A stretch of DNA of 34,875 nucleotides from JBQTII01 sp052387905 (GCA_052387905.1 JBQTIR010000034.1:1-34875), one strand, 5' to 3'; positions 6,549-13,912 are shown, counted from the first letter of the stretch. The notes: generated by a model not told the origin, from the letters alone. Translations and numbers: made by a program.

Positions 6549-6554
6549 AGAATA
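6549..6554 (-). promoter_or_regulatory. -10 element for the secreted-protein gene
   Basis: Read on the minus strand this is TATTCT, giving a transcript with a leader of roughly 70 nt. It overlaps the short palindrome ATTCT-C-AGAAT (6543-6553), a possible operator. No good -35 element was found. Confidence 0.4.
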
Positions 6555-6602
6555 GTCGCAGATCTGATGATTGCGACCGAAAGTGACATTTCACAATCCC
6601 GG

Positions 6603-6617
6603 TGCCCCAGCGGGGCA
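6603..6617 (-). terminator. Short hairpin downstream of pknL
   Basis: TGCCCC (6603-6608) and GGGGCA (6612-6617) form a 6-bp stem with a 3-nt loop about 80 nt after the pknL stop. This is the only terminator-like structure found before the next promoter, and it is weak. Confidence 0.3.
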
Positions 6618-6620
6618 ACT

Positions 6621-6653
6621 CGGGATCAAACGGACATTCGTTCGAGATCAAAC
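6621..6653. repeat. Direct repeat of an 11-mer at 22-bp spacing
   Basis: CGGGATCAAAC (6621-6631) recurs as CGAGATCAAAC (6643-6653), one mismatch, exactly 22 bp apart, about two helical turns. It lies upstream of the secreted-protein promoter and could bind a regulator as a dimer on one face of the helix. Confidence 0.4.
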
Positions 6654-6694
6654 TGAGGCTTGGCGCGCAGCATGTGTGATGAACCACACTCGGC

Positions 6695-8686
6695 TCAGTC
6701 GTCGTTGCCGCGACCGGGGCGACCGCTGGTCTGCAGCGTCACGGTGGTGCCTTCCGGGGCCTCGGTCCCGCCCGGCGGGTCCTGGGCGATGACCTCGCCA
6801 CCGAACAGCGAGCCGAAACCGGCCACCCGCACCTCGTAACCGAGCTCGTCCAGCACGTCGCGGGCCTCGTCGAGGTCCATCCCGACCACGTTGGGCACCG
6901 TCGCAATCGCCGGCACCGGGGCGACGACGAGATCGACGCTGTCCCCGCGCTCCGCGCTCTCGCCGGGTTCGGGCCGCTGGGCCAGGACCTGGCCCGGCTC
7001 GGCATCGGCGTCGTCGATGAGGTCGTCATCGGCCGCGGTGACCTCGCCGAGTTCCAGGCCGAGGTCGGTGAGGATCTCGCCCGCCTCCTCCAGGGAGAAG
7101 CCGACCAACTCCGGCACCTCGACGGGGCGCGAACCGCGGCTGACCACCAGATCGACCACGGTGTCGCGGCGCTGCTCCGTCCCGGCGGCCGGTTCGGTCT
7201 TGATCACCAATCCTTCGTCGACGTTGTCGCTGAATACCTCGCGTACCTCGCCGGGTGAAAGATTGCCCTCGGTGAGCCGGTTCCGCGCCTCGGTCACGCT
7301 GATACCGCTGAGCGCGGGGACGGCAAAGCGCTCGGGACCCCCGGACAGCACCGCGGAGATGACGCCGTTCTTGGCTACCTTGCGCCCGGCAGCCGGATCG
7401 GTGCGCAGGACCTGGCCTTCGGGCACGGTCTCGTCGAACTCGGTCTGCTGTTCGAAGCGCACCGTCAGGCCGAGGTCCGCGGCTTGTTTGGTGGCCTCAG
7501 CGCGGGTGAGGTTGATCAAATTTGGAGCATCGACCGAACTGCCGACCGCGACCTGCCAGGCGCCGACTCCGACCGCGAGTGCGGTGAGCAGGACCAGGAT
7601 CAGGGCGATCAGGCCGCGCCGGCGCCGGTTGGCCAGCCGTGGTGGAACCGTGACCTGCGGCGCGGCGGCCCGACGGGGCAGGTGGCCCTGGCCGGAACGG
7701 ATCTGGGCGGTCGCGGCGTCCGGGCTGGCCCCCGGGACCGGGACGACCAGGGTCGGCGCGCCCTCACCGCGGCTCGCCGGCCGGGATCCGGCCCCGGCGA
7801 GGTCGTCGAGTTCGGCGGCGTTGAGCGCGCGGCGCGCGACGACCAGGTCGGCGAGGAAGGCGGCGGCATCCGGTGGCCGCAGATCGGGGGAGCGGGAGGT
7901 GGTGCGCAGCACCAGGGCGTCGAGTTCAGCGGGGACGCTGGCGTGCCGGGTCGAGGGCGGGGGAACGTCGTAGTGCACGTGGGCGTACGCGACCTGCAGG
8001 GGGGTCTCGCCGCTGTGCGGCTGGGTACCGGTCAGGCACTCGAACAGCAGGATCCCCGCGGCGTAGACGTCGCTGCGCTGGTCGGCGATCCCGCGTTCGA
8101 CCTGTTCGGGCGCCAGATAGGCGACGGTGCCGATCAGCGTGCCGGTGCTGGTCGCGCCGTGCCCGGCGACCGTCTCGTTGCCGGCGGCGACGGCACGGGC
8201 GAGCCCGAAATCGGCGACCTTGACCCGGCCGTCGTCGGCGATCAGCACGTTCTCGGGCTTGATATCGCGATGGATGAGACCCGCGCGATGGGCGGCGGCG
8301 AGCGCCGCGAGTACCGGCTCCAGAACCGCGAAGGTCTCGCGCGGGGTCAGGCGCCCCTTGTCGCGCAGCCACTCGCGCAGGGTGCGCCCCGCGACGTATT
8401 CCATGGCCAGAAAGACGTAGCCGGCCTCGGCGCTCTGGTCGTAGACCGCGACCACCGACGGGTGGGACAGCCGGGCGGCGGCGCGCGCCTCGCGGATGAA
8501 GCGGTCGACGAAGGCCCGGTCCTCGGCGAGGCCGGCGTGCATGACCTTGAGGGCCACGACGCGTTCGAGGCGGGTGTCCATGGCCTCGTAGACCGTCGCC
8601 ATGCCACCGCGGGCGATCCACCGCGTGATCTGGTAACGCCCGTCCAGGAGTTGGCCGACCAAGGGGTCGGAGAGCGGCGCTGCCAT
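6695..8686 (-). CDS. pknL: Receptor-type Ser/Thr protein kinase with four PASTA repeats (PknL-like)
   Basis: The 663-aa protein has an N-terminal Hanks-type kinase domain (about residues 18-282) with Lys47, HRDIKPEN (Asp141), DFG (159-161) and GTVAYLAPEQ, all intact. A basic, Pro/Ala-rich linker leads to one membrane helix (about 359-377). The outside part holds four PASTA-like repeats (starting near 385, 453, 520 and 592), each with a P-L/V-x-G or similar opening and a DPxxG/EPxxG turn, expected to sense cell-wall fragments. The neighbourhood (aroG, Rv2175c homologue) identifies it as PknL rather than PknB. M. tuberculosis PknL lacks PASTA repeats, whereas corynebacterial PknL has them. The gene starts 11 nt after thiG with no clear ribosome binding site, so it is likely cotranscribed with the thiamine genes. 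Confidence 0.95.
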   Translation of the reverse strand: MAAPLSDPLVGQLLDGRYQITRWIARGGMATVYEAMDTRLERVVALKVMHAGLAEDRAFVDRFIREARAAARLSHPSVVAVYDQSAEAGYVFLAMEYVAGRTLREWLRDKGRLTPRETFAVLEPVLAALAAAHRAGLIHRDIKPENVLIADDGRVKVADFGLARAVAAGNETVAGHGATSTGTLIGTVAYLAPEQVERGIADQRSDVYAAGILLFECLTGTQPHSGETPLQVAYAHVHYDVPPPSTRHASVPAELDALVLRTTSRSPDLRPPDAAAFLADLVVARRALNAAELDDLAGAGSRPASRGEGAPTLVVPVPGASPDAATAQIRSGQGHLPRRAAAPQVTVPPRLANRRRRGLIALILVLLTALAVGVGAWQVAVGSSVDAPNLINLTRAEATKQAADLGLTVRFEQQTEFDETVPEGQVLRTDPAAGRKVAKNGVISAVLSGGPERFAVPALSGISVTEARNRLTEGNLSPGEVREVFSDNVDEGLVIKTEPAAGTEQRRDTVVDLVVSRGSRPVEVPELVGFSLEEAGEILTDLGLELGEVTAADDDLIDDADAEPGQVLAQRPEPGESAERGDSVDLVVAPVPAIATVPNVVGMDLDEARDVLDELGYEVRVAGFGSLFGGEVIAQDPPGGTEAPEGTTVTLQTSGRPGRGNDD

Positions 8687-8697
8687 GTGCGAGAACT

Positions 8698-9471
8698 TTA
8701 CGTGCCGAGGCGGCCGGTCGCTGGTGATGACGCTTGACCGTGATCACGACGGGGGATTCGTCCCGATTTGGATGACAGCCGGCCGGCGGTGACCGCGTGA
8801 CGCATCGCGTGGGCCATCCCGACCGGATCCTGCGCGCGGGTCACCGCGGAGGCGAGCAGCACCCCGTCGCAGCTCAATTCCATGGCCAACGTCGCGTCCG
8901 ACGCCGTCCCGATCCCGGCGTCGAGGATCACCGGGACACCGGCGGCGGCGGTGATCAGCGCGATGTTGTGGGGGTTGCAGATGCCCAGCCCGGAGCCGAT
9001 CGGGGAGCCCAGCGGCATCACCGCGGCGCAACCCACCTGCTCCAGGCGTCGGGCGAGCACGGGGTCATCGCTGGTGTACGGCAGGACCACGAAGCCGTCA
9101 TCGACCATCATCTCGGCGGCGGCGAGCAGTTCGACGGGGTCGGGCAGCAGCGTGCGCTCGTCGCCGATGACCTCCAGCTTGACCCAGTCGGTCCCCAGCG
9201 CCTCGCGGGCCAGTCGTGCCGTGAGCAGCGCATCGGCTGCGGTGTGGCAGCCGGCGGTGTTCGGCAGCACGGCGATGTTGTTGCGGGTCAGCACGTCCAG
9301 CACCGATCCGGCCGTCGCCGGGTCCAGACGACGCATGGCGACGGTGGTGAGCTCGGTGCCCGAGGCCAGTAACGCCGCCTCCAGGACCTCCAGGCTCGGC
9401 GCACCGCCGGTGCCCATGATCAGCCGTGAGGTGAAGGTCCGGCCGGCGATGACGAGCGTGTCGCTACCCAC
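8698..9471 (-). CDS. thiG: Thiazole synthase ThiG
   Basis: This 257-aa TIM-barrel enzyme builds the thiazole phosphate of thiamine from deoxyxylulose 5-phosphate, dehydroglycine and ThiS thiocarboxylate. Diagnostic parts are SRLIMGTGG, TVAMRRLD, NTAGCHTA, the Schiff-base lysine in DWVKLEVIGD, PLGSPIGSGLGI and DAGIGTASDA. The last 20 residues (after LSSKSGRI) are an Arg/Gly-rich extension unlike the family core. The GTG start at 9471 overlaps the end of thiS by 8 bp, which implies coupled translation of the two partners, so it is preferred over later starts. thiO, thiS, thiG and pknL lie in one minus-strand series. thiC, thiD and thiF are not in the window. Confidence 0.97.
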   Translation of the reverse strand: MGSDTLVIAGRTFTSRLIMGTGGAPSLEVLEAALLASGTELTTVAMRRLDPATAGSVLDVLTRNNIAVLPNTAGCHTAADALLTARLAREALGTDWVKLEVIGDERTLLPDPVELLAAAEMMVDDGFVVLPYTSDDPVLARRLEQVGCAAVMPLGSPIGSGLGICNPHNIALITAAAGVPVILDAGIGTASDATLAMELSCDGVLLASAVTRAQDPVGMAHAMRHAVTAGRLSSKSGRIPRRDHGQASSPATGRLGT

Positions 9472-9691
9472 CCTGGACCGCCGTCAGGATCTCGACGCGG
9501 TCACCGTCCTCCAGGGGCAGCAGGCGCCAGCGTCCGCGAGGCACCACCGATCCGTTGACGGCAGCGGCGACCCCGCGCGCGGACGGGTCCCCGGCGAGAC
9601 GTTCGACGAGGTCGGCGACGGTCGTGCCGGGCTCCAGCAGTTCGGGGGTGCCGTTGATGACGACCGAGCCCGCGTCCTCGGGTTCGGTCAT
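9464..9691 (-). CDS. thiS: Sulfur carrier protein ThiS
   Basis: This is a 75-aa ubiquitin-like (beta-grasp) protein ending in VQGG. The C-terminal Gly-Gly is adenylated and converted to a thiocarboxylate that donates sulfur to ThiG. The middle shows the usual pattern VNGTPELLEPGTTVADLVERL and the end LLPLEDGDRVEILTAVQGG. I chose the ATG at 9691; a GTG at 9724 would add 11 polar residues, and neither has a strong ribosome binding site. It lies 59 nt after thiO and overlaps thiG by 8 bp. Confidence 0.9.
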   Translation of the reverse strand: MTEPEDAGSVVINGTPELLEPGTTVADLVERLAGDPSARGVAAAVNGSVVPRGRWRLLPLEDGDRVEILTAVQGG

Positions 9692-9750
9692 GGCGTCGTA
9701 CTCACGATCGTGGGGGCCTTCCACGTGCGCCTGCGGTGTGAAAGCTCAGC

Positions 9751-10917
9751 CTACGACCCGGCACCCGGGGTGCTCGCGGCCCCGGATGTGTGGGTGGTGA
9801 ACCGGCGAGGGTCGAAGGGCGCTGCCTCGGCGGGTACCGCTTCCCCGGCGAGCACGGCGGTGAGGATCTCGGCGGTGATCGCGGCGAGCAGAACGCCATT
9901 GCGGTGGTGCCCGGTGGCCACGAGCAGGCCGGGCACCTCGCTCTGCCCGAGCAGCGGTGCGTTGTCCGCGGTCGCCGGGCGCAGGCCGGCGAGCACCTCG
10001 GCGACCTCCAGCTCCGCGATCGAGGGAAGGACGGCGCCGGCGTCGCGCAGCAGTTCGTACACCGCGCCGGCGGTGACCCGGGTGTCGAACCCCTGTTCCT
10101 CCGACGTCGCACCGACCACGAGTTCCCCGTCGGCGCGGGCCACCAGGTACACCAGGCTGCCGGCCACCACCGCGCGCACGGTGTGCCGCAGCAGGGGGCG
10201 ATAGGCCGCCGGGACGACCAGGCGCAGCAGTTGACCCTTGACGGGACGCAGCGGGGCAACGGCGCCGGGCGGGACGCCGTCGAGCTCACCGCTCCAGCAC
10301 CCGGCGGCGAGCACGATCTGGTCGGCCGACAGCGAGGTGCCGTCGCCGGTGAGGACGCCGGTTGCGCGGTCGCGCTCCACGAGGAGGCGCTGGGCGCGTT
10401 GGGTGCGGACGGTGACCCCGGCGCCGTGGCAGGCCGCCAGCAGGGCCCCTACCAGACGGCGCGGGTCGACCTGGTGGTCGCCGGGGGCCAGCATCGCGCC
10501 GCGGACTCCCGGCGCCAGCATCGGTTCCAGGTGGCGCAGGGCGCGGGAGTCCAGCATCTCGGCGGCGCAGCCCAGCCCACTCACGAACGCGTGGGCCTCC
10601 CGCACGACCGCGAGGTCACTGGAGTCGGCGGCCACGAGCAAGGTTCCGCAGGCGGCGTAGCCGGTGTCGAAGCCGGTCTGCTCGGTCAGCTCCGCGGTGA
10701 AGTCGCCGTAGCGGGCTGCTGCCGCCAGATTCAGCGCCAGCAGCGACCGCTCGGTGTAGTGCGCCTCGGTGACCGGGGCGAGCATGCCCGCCGCGACGTG
10801 CGAGGTAGCGGCCCCGGGAGCCGGGTCGAGGAGGGTGACCGTGAAACCGCGCTGCGCGGCGCGCCAGGCGACGGCGAGCCCGATGACGCCGCCGCCGACC
10901 ACCACGACGTCTGGCAT
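9751..10917 (-). CDS. thiO: Glycine oxidase ThiO (FAD-dependent)
   Basis: The 388-aa flavoenzyme oxidises glycine to iminoglycine, the dehydroglycine substrate of ThiG in aerobes. It opens with the FAD-binding dinucleotide motif VVVVGGGVIGLAVAWRAAQR and ends with the D-amino-acid-oxidase-family block GLRPATADNAPLLG followed by ATGHHRNGVLLA. Size and order agree with glycine oxidases. The ATG at 10917 lies 6 nt downstream of TACGCT, so the message is probably leaderless. It diverges from the Rv2175c-like gene with 56 nt between starts. Having thiO next to thiS and thiG makes the assignment firm. Confidence 0.95.
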   Translation of the reverse strand: MPDVVVVGGGVIGLAVAWRAAQRGFTVTLLDPAPGAATSHVAAGMLAPVTEAHYTERSLLALNLAAAARYGDFTAELTEQTGFDTGYAACGTLLVAADSSDLAVVREAHAFVSGLGCAAEMLDSRALRHLEPMLAPGVRGAMLAPGDHQVDPRRLVGALLAACHGAGVTVRTQRAQRLLVERDRATGVLTGDGTSLSADQIVLAAGCWSGELDGVPPGAVAPLRPVKGQLLRLVVPAAYRPLLRHTVRAVVAGSLVYLVARADGELVVGATSEEQGFDTRVTAGAVYELLRDAGAVLPSIAELEVAEVLAGLRPATADNAPLLGQSEVPGLLVATGHHRNGVLLAAITAEILTAVLAGEAVPAEAAPFDPRRFTTHTSGAASTPGAGS

Positions 10918-10923
10918 CGCGCC

Positions 10924-10929
10924 AGCGTA
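10924..10929 (-). promoter_or_regulatory. -10 element of a leaderless promoter for the thiO operon
   Basis: Read on the minus strand this is TACGCT, separated by exactly 6 nt from the thiO ATG, and no Shine-Dalgarno sequence is present. No TPP riboswitch could fit into the 56-nt divergent gap, so control by thiamine would need another mechanism. Confidence 0.5.
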
Positions 10930-10973
10930 GGGCGTGGCTGCTCAAGCCCGGCGAGGGTGGCAGGCTTGCCTTC

Positions 10974-11348
10974 ATGAGTGTGGAGTCCGGGCAGGCAGAT
11001 GCGGCCGAACAAACGGTGACCCAGTGGTTGACGGTGCCCGAGGTGGGTGAGCTGTTGGGCCTCGATGTCCTCAAGGTGCGGGGATTGCTGCGGGATCGCC
11101 AGCTCCTGGCGCGACGGCGCGGCGAGCGCTCGGTGCTGCAGGTGCCCGCGGACTTCCTGCTCGATGGCGTGATCATCAAGGGACTGCCCGGCACGTTGTC
11201 GGTTCTGCGGGACAACGGGTTCAGCGATGACGAGGCGATGCGCTGGCTGTTCACCGCCGACGACTCGCTGCCGGGAACTCCGACGGCGGCCTTGCGGGAG
11301 AACCGCGGCACCGAGGTGCGGCGGCGGGCGCAGGCGCTGGCCTTCTGA
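10974..11348 (+). CDS. Rv2175c-type winged-helix DNA-binding protein, likely PknL substrate
   Basis: The 124-aa protein matches the plan of M. tuberculosis Rv2175c: a flexible N-terminus, then a winged helix-turn-helix (about residues 18-80, WLTVPEVGELLGLDVLKVRG and RRRGERSVLQVPADFL), then a helical C-terminal part containing GLPGTLSVLRDNGFSDDEAMRWLF. In M. tuberculosis PknL phosphorylates Rv2175c at an N-terminal threonine, which weakens DNA binding. Thr14 and Thr16 in AEQTVTQW are the candidates here. Unlike in M. tuberculosis, where the two genes are neighbours, thiO-thiS-thiG separates it from pknL. thiE follows after 28 nt on the same strand. No strong ribosome binding site is visible. 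Confidence 0.9.
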   Translation: MSVESGQADAAEQTVTQWLTVPEVGELLGLDVLKVRGLLRDRQLLARRRGERSVLQVPADFLLDGVIIKGLPGTLSVLRDNGFSDDEAMRWLFTADDSLPGTPTAALRENRGTEVRRRAQALAF

Positions 11349-11376
11349 TGGCGCCCCTGTTGCCGGGCACTCGCTG

Positions 11377-12024
11377 ATGGGCGCGCGCGATCAGCTTGCG
11401 GCGGCGCGCGTCTACCTGTGCACCGACGCCCGGGAGAAGCAGGGTGATCTGCCCGAGTTCCTCGACGCGGTCCTGGGTGCCGGCGTCGACATCGTCCAGC
11501 TCCGGCAGAAGGAGATGGAGGCCGCCGACGAGTTGGCGGTCCTGGAGGTCTTCAGCGACGCGTGTGCGCGCCACGGCGCCCTGCTCGCAGTCAACGACCG
11601 GGCAGACCTTGCCTACTCGGCGCGCGCCGACATCCTGCACCTGGGCCAGAACGACCTCCCGGTGCCCGATGCGCGGTGGCTGCTCGGTTCCGGCGTACTG
11701 ATCGGGCGCTCGACCCACGATGACGCCCAGGTCGACGACGCGCTCGCGGATCCGTGCGTCGACTACTTCTGCGTCGGGCCGACCTGGGCGACGCCGACCA
11801 AGCCTGGACGCCCCGCGGCCGGGCTGGAGCTGCTGCGCTACGCCGCGGGACGCTCCCCGCGGCCGTGGTTCGCGATCGGCGGTATCGATCTCGGCAACCT
11901 GGATGAAGTGTTGCGGGCCGGCGCCCGGCGCGTGGTCGTCGTCCGCGCGATCACCGAAGCCGACGATCCCGCGGCCGCAGCGCGGGAACTGGCCAGGCGA
12001 GTACGGGGCACCGGTCCCCCCTGA
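11377..12024 (+). CDS. thiE: Thiamine phosphate synthase ThiE
   Basis: The 215-aa TIM-barrel enzyme joins the pyrimidine diphosphate to the thiazole phosphate to give thiamine phosphate. It has VYLCTDAR, DIVQLRQKE, AVNDRADLAY, DILHLGQNDLP, IGRSTHD, the substrate loop VGPTWATPTKPGRPAAGLEL and AIGGIDLGNLDEV. The family usually has KEK where this protein has QKE, a mild change. The ATG at 11377 has a poor ribosome binding site; translation may be coupled to the upstream gene, whose stop is 28 nt before. A strong hairpin at 12182-12224 probably ends this unit. Confidence 0.95.
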   Translation: MGARDQLAAARVYLCTDAREKQGDLPEFLDAVLGAGVDIVQLRQKEMEAADELAVLEVFSDACARHGALLAVNDRADLAYSARADILHLGQNDLPVPDARWLLGSGVLIGRSTHDDAQVDDALADPCVDYFCVGPTWATPTKPGRPAAGLELLRYAAGRSPRPWFAIGGIDLGNLDEVLRAGARRVVVVRAITEADDPAAAARELARRVRGTGPP

Positions 12025-12122
12025 CGGTCCAGCGCCAGACACGCGAATCGTGAGGACTTCACGGTTGGTCGAAATCTCGTCAAGTACCGGCGGCGCCCTA
12101 CCCGCGCGCCCTAATGTCATTC

Positions 12123-12236
12123 ATGACGGAGTGCACACCGTCACCGCTCCGGAACCCCGAGAGTCCGGACGCACCACCAGTGGTGCGTGAGGCGCCCGAC
12201 CCCCTGCGGCGCGCCTCACGCACCCGGTGTTGTTAA
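12123..12236 (+). CDS. Possible small ORF, 37 aa, ending in Cys-Cys
   Basis: An ATG 5 nt after TAATGT (12112-12117) opens a 37-codon frame starting MTECTPSPLRNPE and ending RTRCC before a TAA stop. The frame runs through two overlapping hairpins. Leaderless small ORFs ending in cysteines act as cysteine-sensing leaders in mycobacteria, but no cysteine gene follows here, only crtYc. It may be chance. Confidence 0.2.
   Translation: MTECTPSPLRNPESPDAPPVVREAPDPLRRASRTRCC
12182..12224 (+). terminator. Long hairpin after thiE, overlapping an alternative palindrome
   Basis: A perfect 14-bp stem (12182-12195 with 12211-12224) has a 15-nt loop and is followed by CGGTGTTGTT. Its left arm overlaps the right arm of another palindrome, CGCACCAC-CA-GTGGTGCG (12170-12187), so the two structures exclude each other. 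It probably terminates the thiE transcript about 160 nt after the stop. Confidence 0.6.
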
Positions 12237-12279
12237 GGGGGCCGAACCTGGTCTGGACCCGGGTGAGAGCCTGAACCCC

Positions 12280-12609
12280 GTGCGCGCCCTGTCCTACCTC
12301 GCGATGCTGATGGGTTGCCTGGCGGCCACCGTTCCGCTGGAACGCATCTTCGGCTTACGGGTGCTCCGCCGACCGCGGGTCCTGCTGGCCACGCTCGCCG
12401 GTGCGGCGACGCCCTTTCTCGCCTGGGACCTGTGGGCGACCGATCGCGGGCACTGGTCCTTCGACGCCGGCCAGACCCTCGGCATTACCGTGCCCGGCGC
12501 TCTGCCCGTCGAGGAGCTGGCCTTCTTCGTGGTGATCCCGCTCGCGGTGGTGCTGACCTACGAGGCGGTCGGTGTGGTGCTGGCGCGGCGGGCGGGGGAG
12601 CGGGCGTGA
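12280..12609 (+). CDS. crtYc: Lycopene cyclase subunit CrtYc
   Basis: This is one half of the heterodimeric lycopene cyclase of actinobacteria, a membrane protein that forms beta or epsilon rings on lycopene. The 109-aa product has three hydrophobic segments (about residues 3-22, 32-46 and 72-96) and the conserved LPVEELAFF motif just before the third. I chose the GTG at 12280, which gives a normal-length N-terminus (VRALSYLAMLMG); an upstream ATG at 12187 in the same frame would add a polar stretch lying inside the terminator hairpin. The stop overlaps the GTG of crtYd (GTGA), so the two subunits are made together. Confidence 0.85.
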   Translation: MRALSYLAMLMGCLAATVPLERIFGLRVLRRPRVLLATLAGAATPFLAWDLWATDRGHWSFDAGQTLGITVPGALPVEELAFFVVIPLAVVLTYEAVGVVLARRAGERA

Positions 12610-12962
12610 CGTACACCCAGATCGCGCTGTTCGCCGTGATGATCGCCGTGCTGCTGGATCTACTCCTGGTACGGACGCGACTGTTGAGCACGGCGCGATT
12701 CTGGAGTGCGTACGCGATCATCGTGTTCTTCCAGCTGCTCACCAACGGCTGGCTGACGGGGCGTGAGATCGTCCGCTACGACGCGGACGCGGTGCTGGGC
12801 GGCGCCGAGCCGGTATTCCTCGGATCGTGGCGAGTGGCGTGGGCGCCGGTGGAGGACCTGATGTTCGGCTTCGCGTTGGTGGTCTGGACCTTGATGCTCT
12901 GGACCTGGTGGGGGGCGCGCGGACCGGTGTCGGCCGTGCGCGCCCGGCGCGAGCGGGCGTAG
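12606..12962 (+). CDS. crtYd: Lycopene cyclase subunit CrtYd
   Basis: This is the second subunit of the heterodimeric lycopene cyclase, 118 aa with three hydrophobic helices (about 3-19, 30-47 and 80-101) and the matching motif APVEDLMFGFAL. Its GTG start overlaps the crtYc stop and has GGGGGAG upstream. The pair resembles the two halves of the fused fungal/archaeal cyclases and carries out cyclisation together. Its last 187 bases lie opposite the 3' end of crtB. The product ring type (beta or epsilon) cannot be read from the sequence. Confidence 0.88.
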   Translation: MTYTQIALFAVMIAVLLDLLLVRTRLLSTARFWSAYAIIVFFQLLTNGWLTGREIVRYDADAVLGGAEPVFLGSWRVAWAPVEDLMFGFALVVWTLMLWTWWGARGPVSAVRARRERA

Positions 12963-13906
12963 GCCGCTGCGGCGACCCGGGCCCTGGTGCGGGCCGGCAC
13001 GGCGACGCGTTGGGTGAGCATCGGCAGGTGGCGGCGCTCCAACTCGTCGAGGATCCCGCGGTAGAGCGTGGTGGCGGCGCGGATGGCGTCGCGGCTGCTC
13101 GGGTGCAGGAGCTCGACGCCCGGCCGAGCCGCCTCGTACCAGGCCCGCGTCCGGTCGATCTGAAAGCGCATCAGGTCATCGATCGCCGGGGTACGTACCC
13201 GTGCCTGCAGGTCTGCGCGCGTGACGCCGTACGCCGCAAGATCCTGGGCAGGCAGATAGAGCCGGCCGCGGTCGAGATCCTCGCCGACGTCACGCAGGAA
13301 ATTGGTCAGCTGGAAGGCGATGCCCAAGGCGCGGGCGTGCTCGGCGGCCGCCGGATCGCCGGGGTCCAGCGGACGCAGGATCGGCAGCATCTGCAGTCCG
13401 ATGACCGCGGCCGAACCCTGCATGTAGCCGAGCAGGTCGTCGAAGCTCGCGTAGTCGGTCACGGTGAGGTCGGCGCGCATCGAGTCCAGGAAGGCAGTGA
13501 CCTGGGCCCGGGGGATCTGCCACGTCGTCGTGGTGTGCACGAAGGCGCGCCCGATCGGGTCGGTGCTGGCGCCGGCGTCGAGGTCGGCGAGGCGGGCATC
13601 GGACCAGGCGGTCAGGCGCCGGGCCTTCTGCTCGGCGGTCGAGTGATCGGTGGCGTCGTCGACGAGCTCGTCGGCGTAGCGGGCGAAGCCGTAGAGCGCC
13701 CAGACGTAGGGACGGCTGGCCGGGGGCAGCAGCAGGGTCGCCAGGTAGTACGTGCGGCCATGACGGGCGTGCAGGTCCTTGCAGCGCAGGAAGGACCGCC
13801 GCAATTCGGGGTCGAGGATCCCGGCGGCGTCCAGAGCGCCGTGAGCGACGCGATCGAGCCAGGAACGGGTGAGCGGCGCCAGCCGGCCACCCGTACCGCG
13901 AGACAT
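12776..13906 (-). CDS. crtB: Phytoene synthase with a long C-terminal tail antisense to crtYd
   Basis: The enzyme condenses two GGPP molecules to phytoene. Both aspartate-rich motifs are intact: DELVDD (79-84) in GFARYADELVDD, and DVGED (207-211) in NFLRDVGEDLDRGRLYLP. It starts in the usual way with RRSFLRCKDLHARHGRTYYLAT at about 36-57. The family core ends near residue 320, but the frame stays open to residue 376. Residues 315-376 are encoded opposite crtYd and form a polar, low-complexity tail (TGAHATRHDPRNTGSAPPST) with no family similarity that I can see. The ATG at 13906 is 6 nt from a TAACCT -10 box, so the mRNA is probably leaderless. Confidence 0.95.
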   Translation of the reverse strand: MSRGTGGRLAPLTRSWLDRVAHGALDAAGILDPELRRSFLRCKDLHARHGRTYYLATLLLPPASRPYVWALYGFARYADELVDDATDHSTAEQKARRLTAWSDARLADLDAGASTDPIGRAFVHTTTTWQIPRAQVTAFLDSMRADLTVTDYASFDDLLGYMQGSAAVIGLQMLPILRPLDPGDPAAAEHARALGIAFQLTNFLRDVGEDLDRGRLYLPAQDLAAYGVTRADLQARVRTPAIDDLMRFQIDRTRAWYEAARPGVELLHPSSRDAIRAATTLYRGILDELERRHLPMLTQRVAVPARTRARVAAAAYARSRRARTADTGPRAPHQVQSIKVQTTNAKPNIRSSTGAHATRHDPRNTGSAPPSTASAS

Positions 13907-13912
13907 GGGGCA

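Noticed and set aside
6583..6594. GTGA-CATT-TCAC palindrome as a CRP/GlxR site
   Set aside because: The spacer is 4 nt, not the 6 nt between GTGA and TCAC required by CRP-family dimers.
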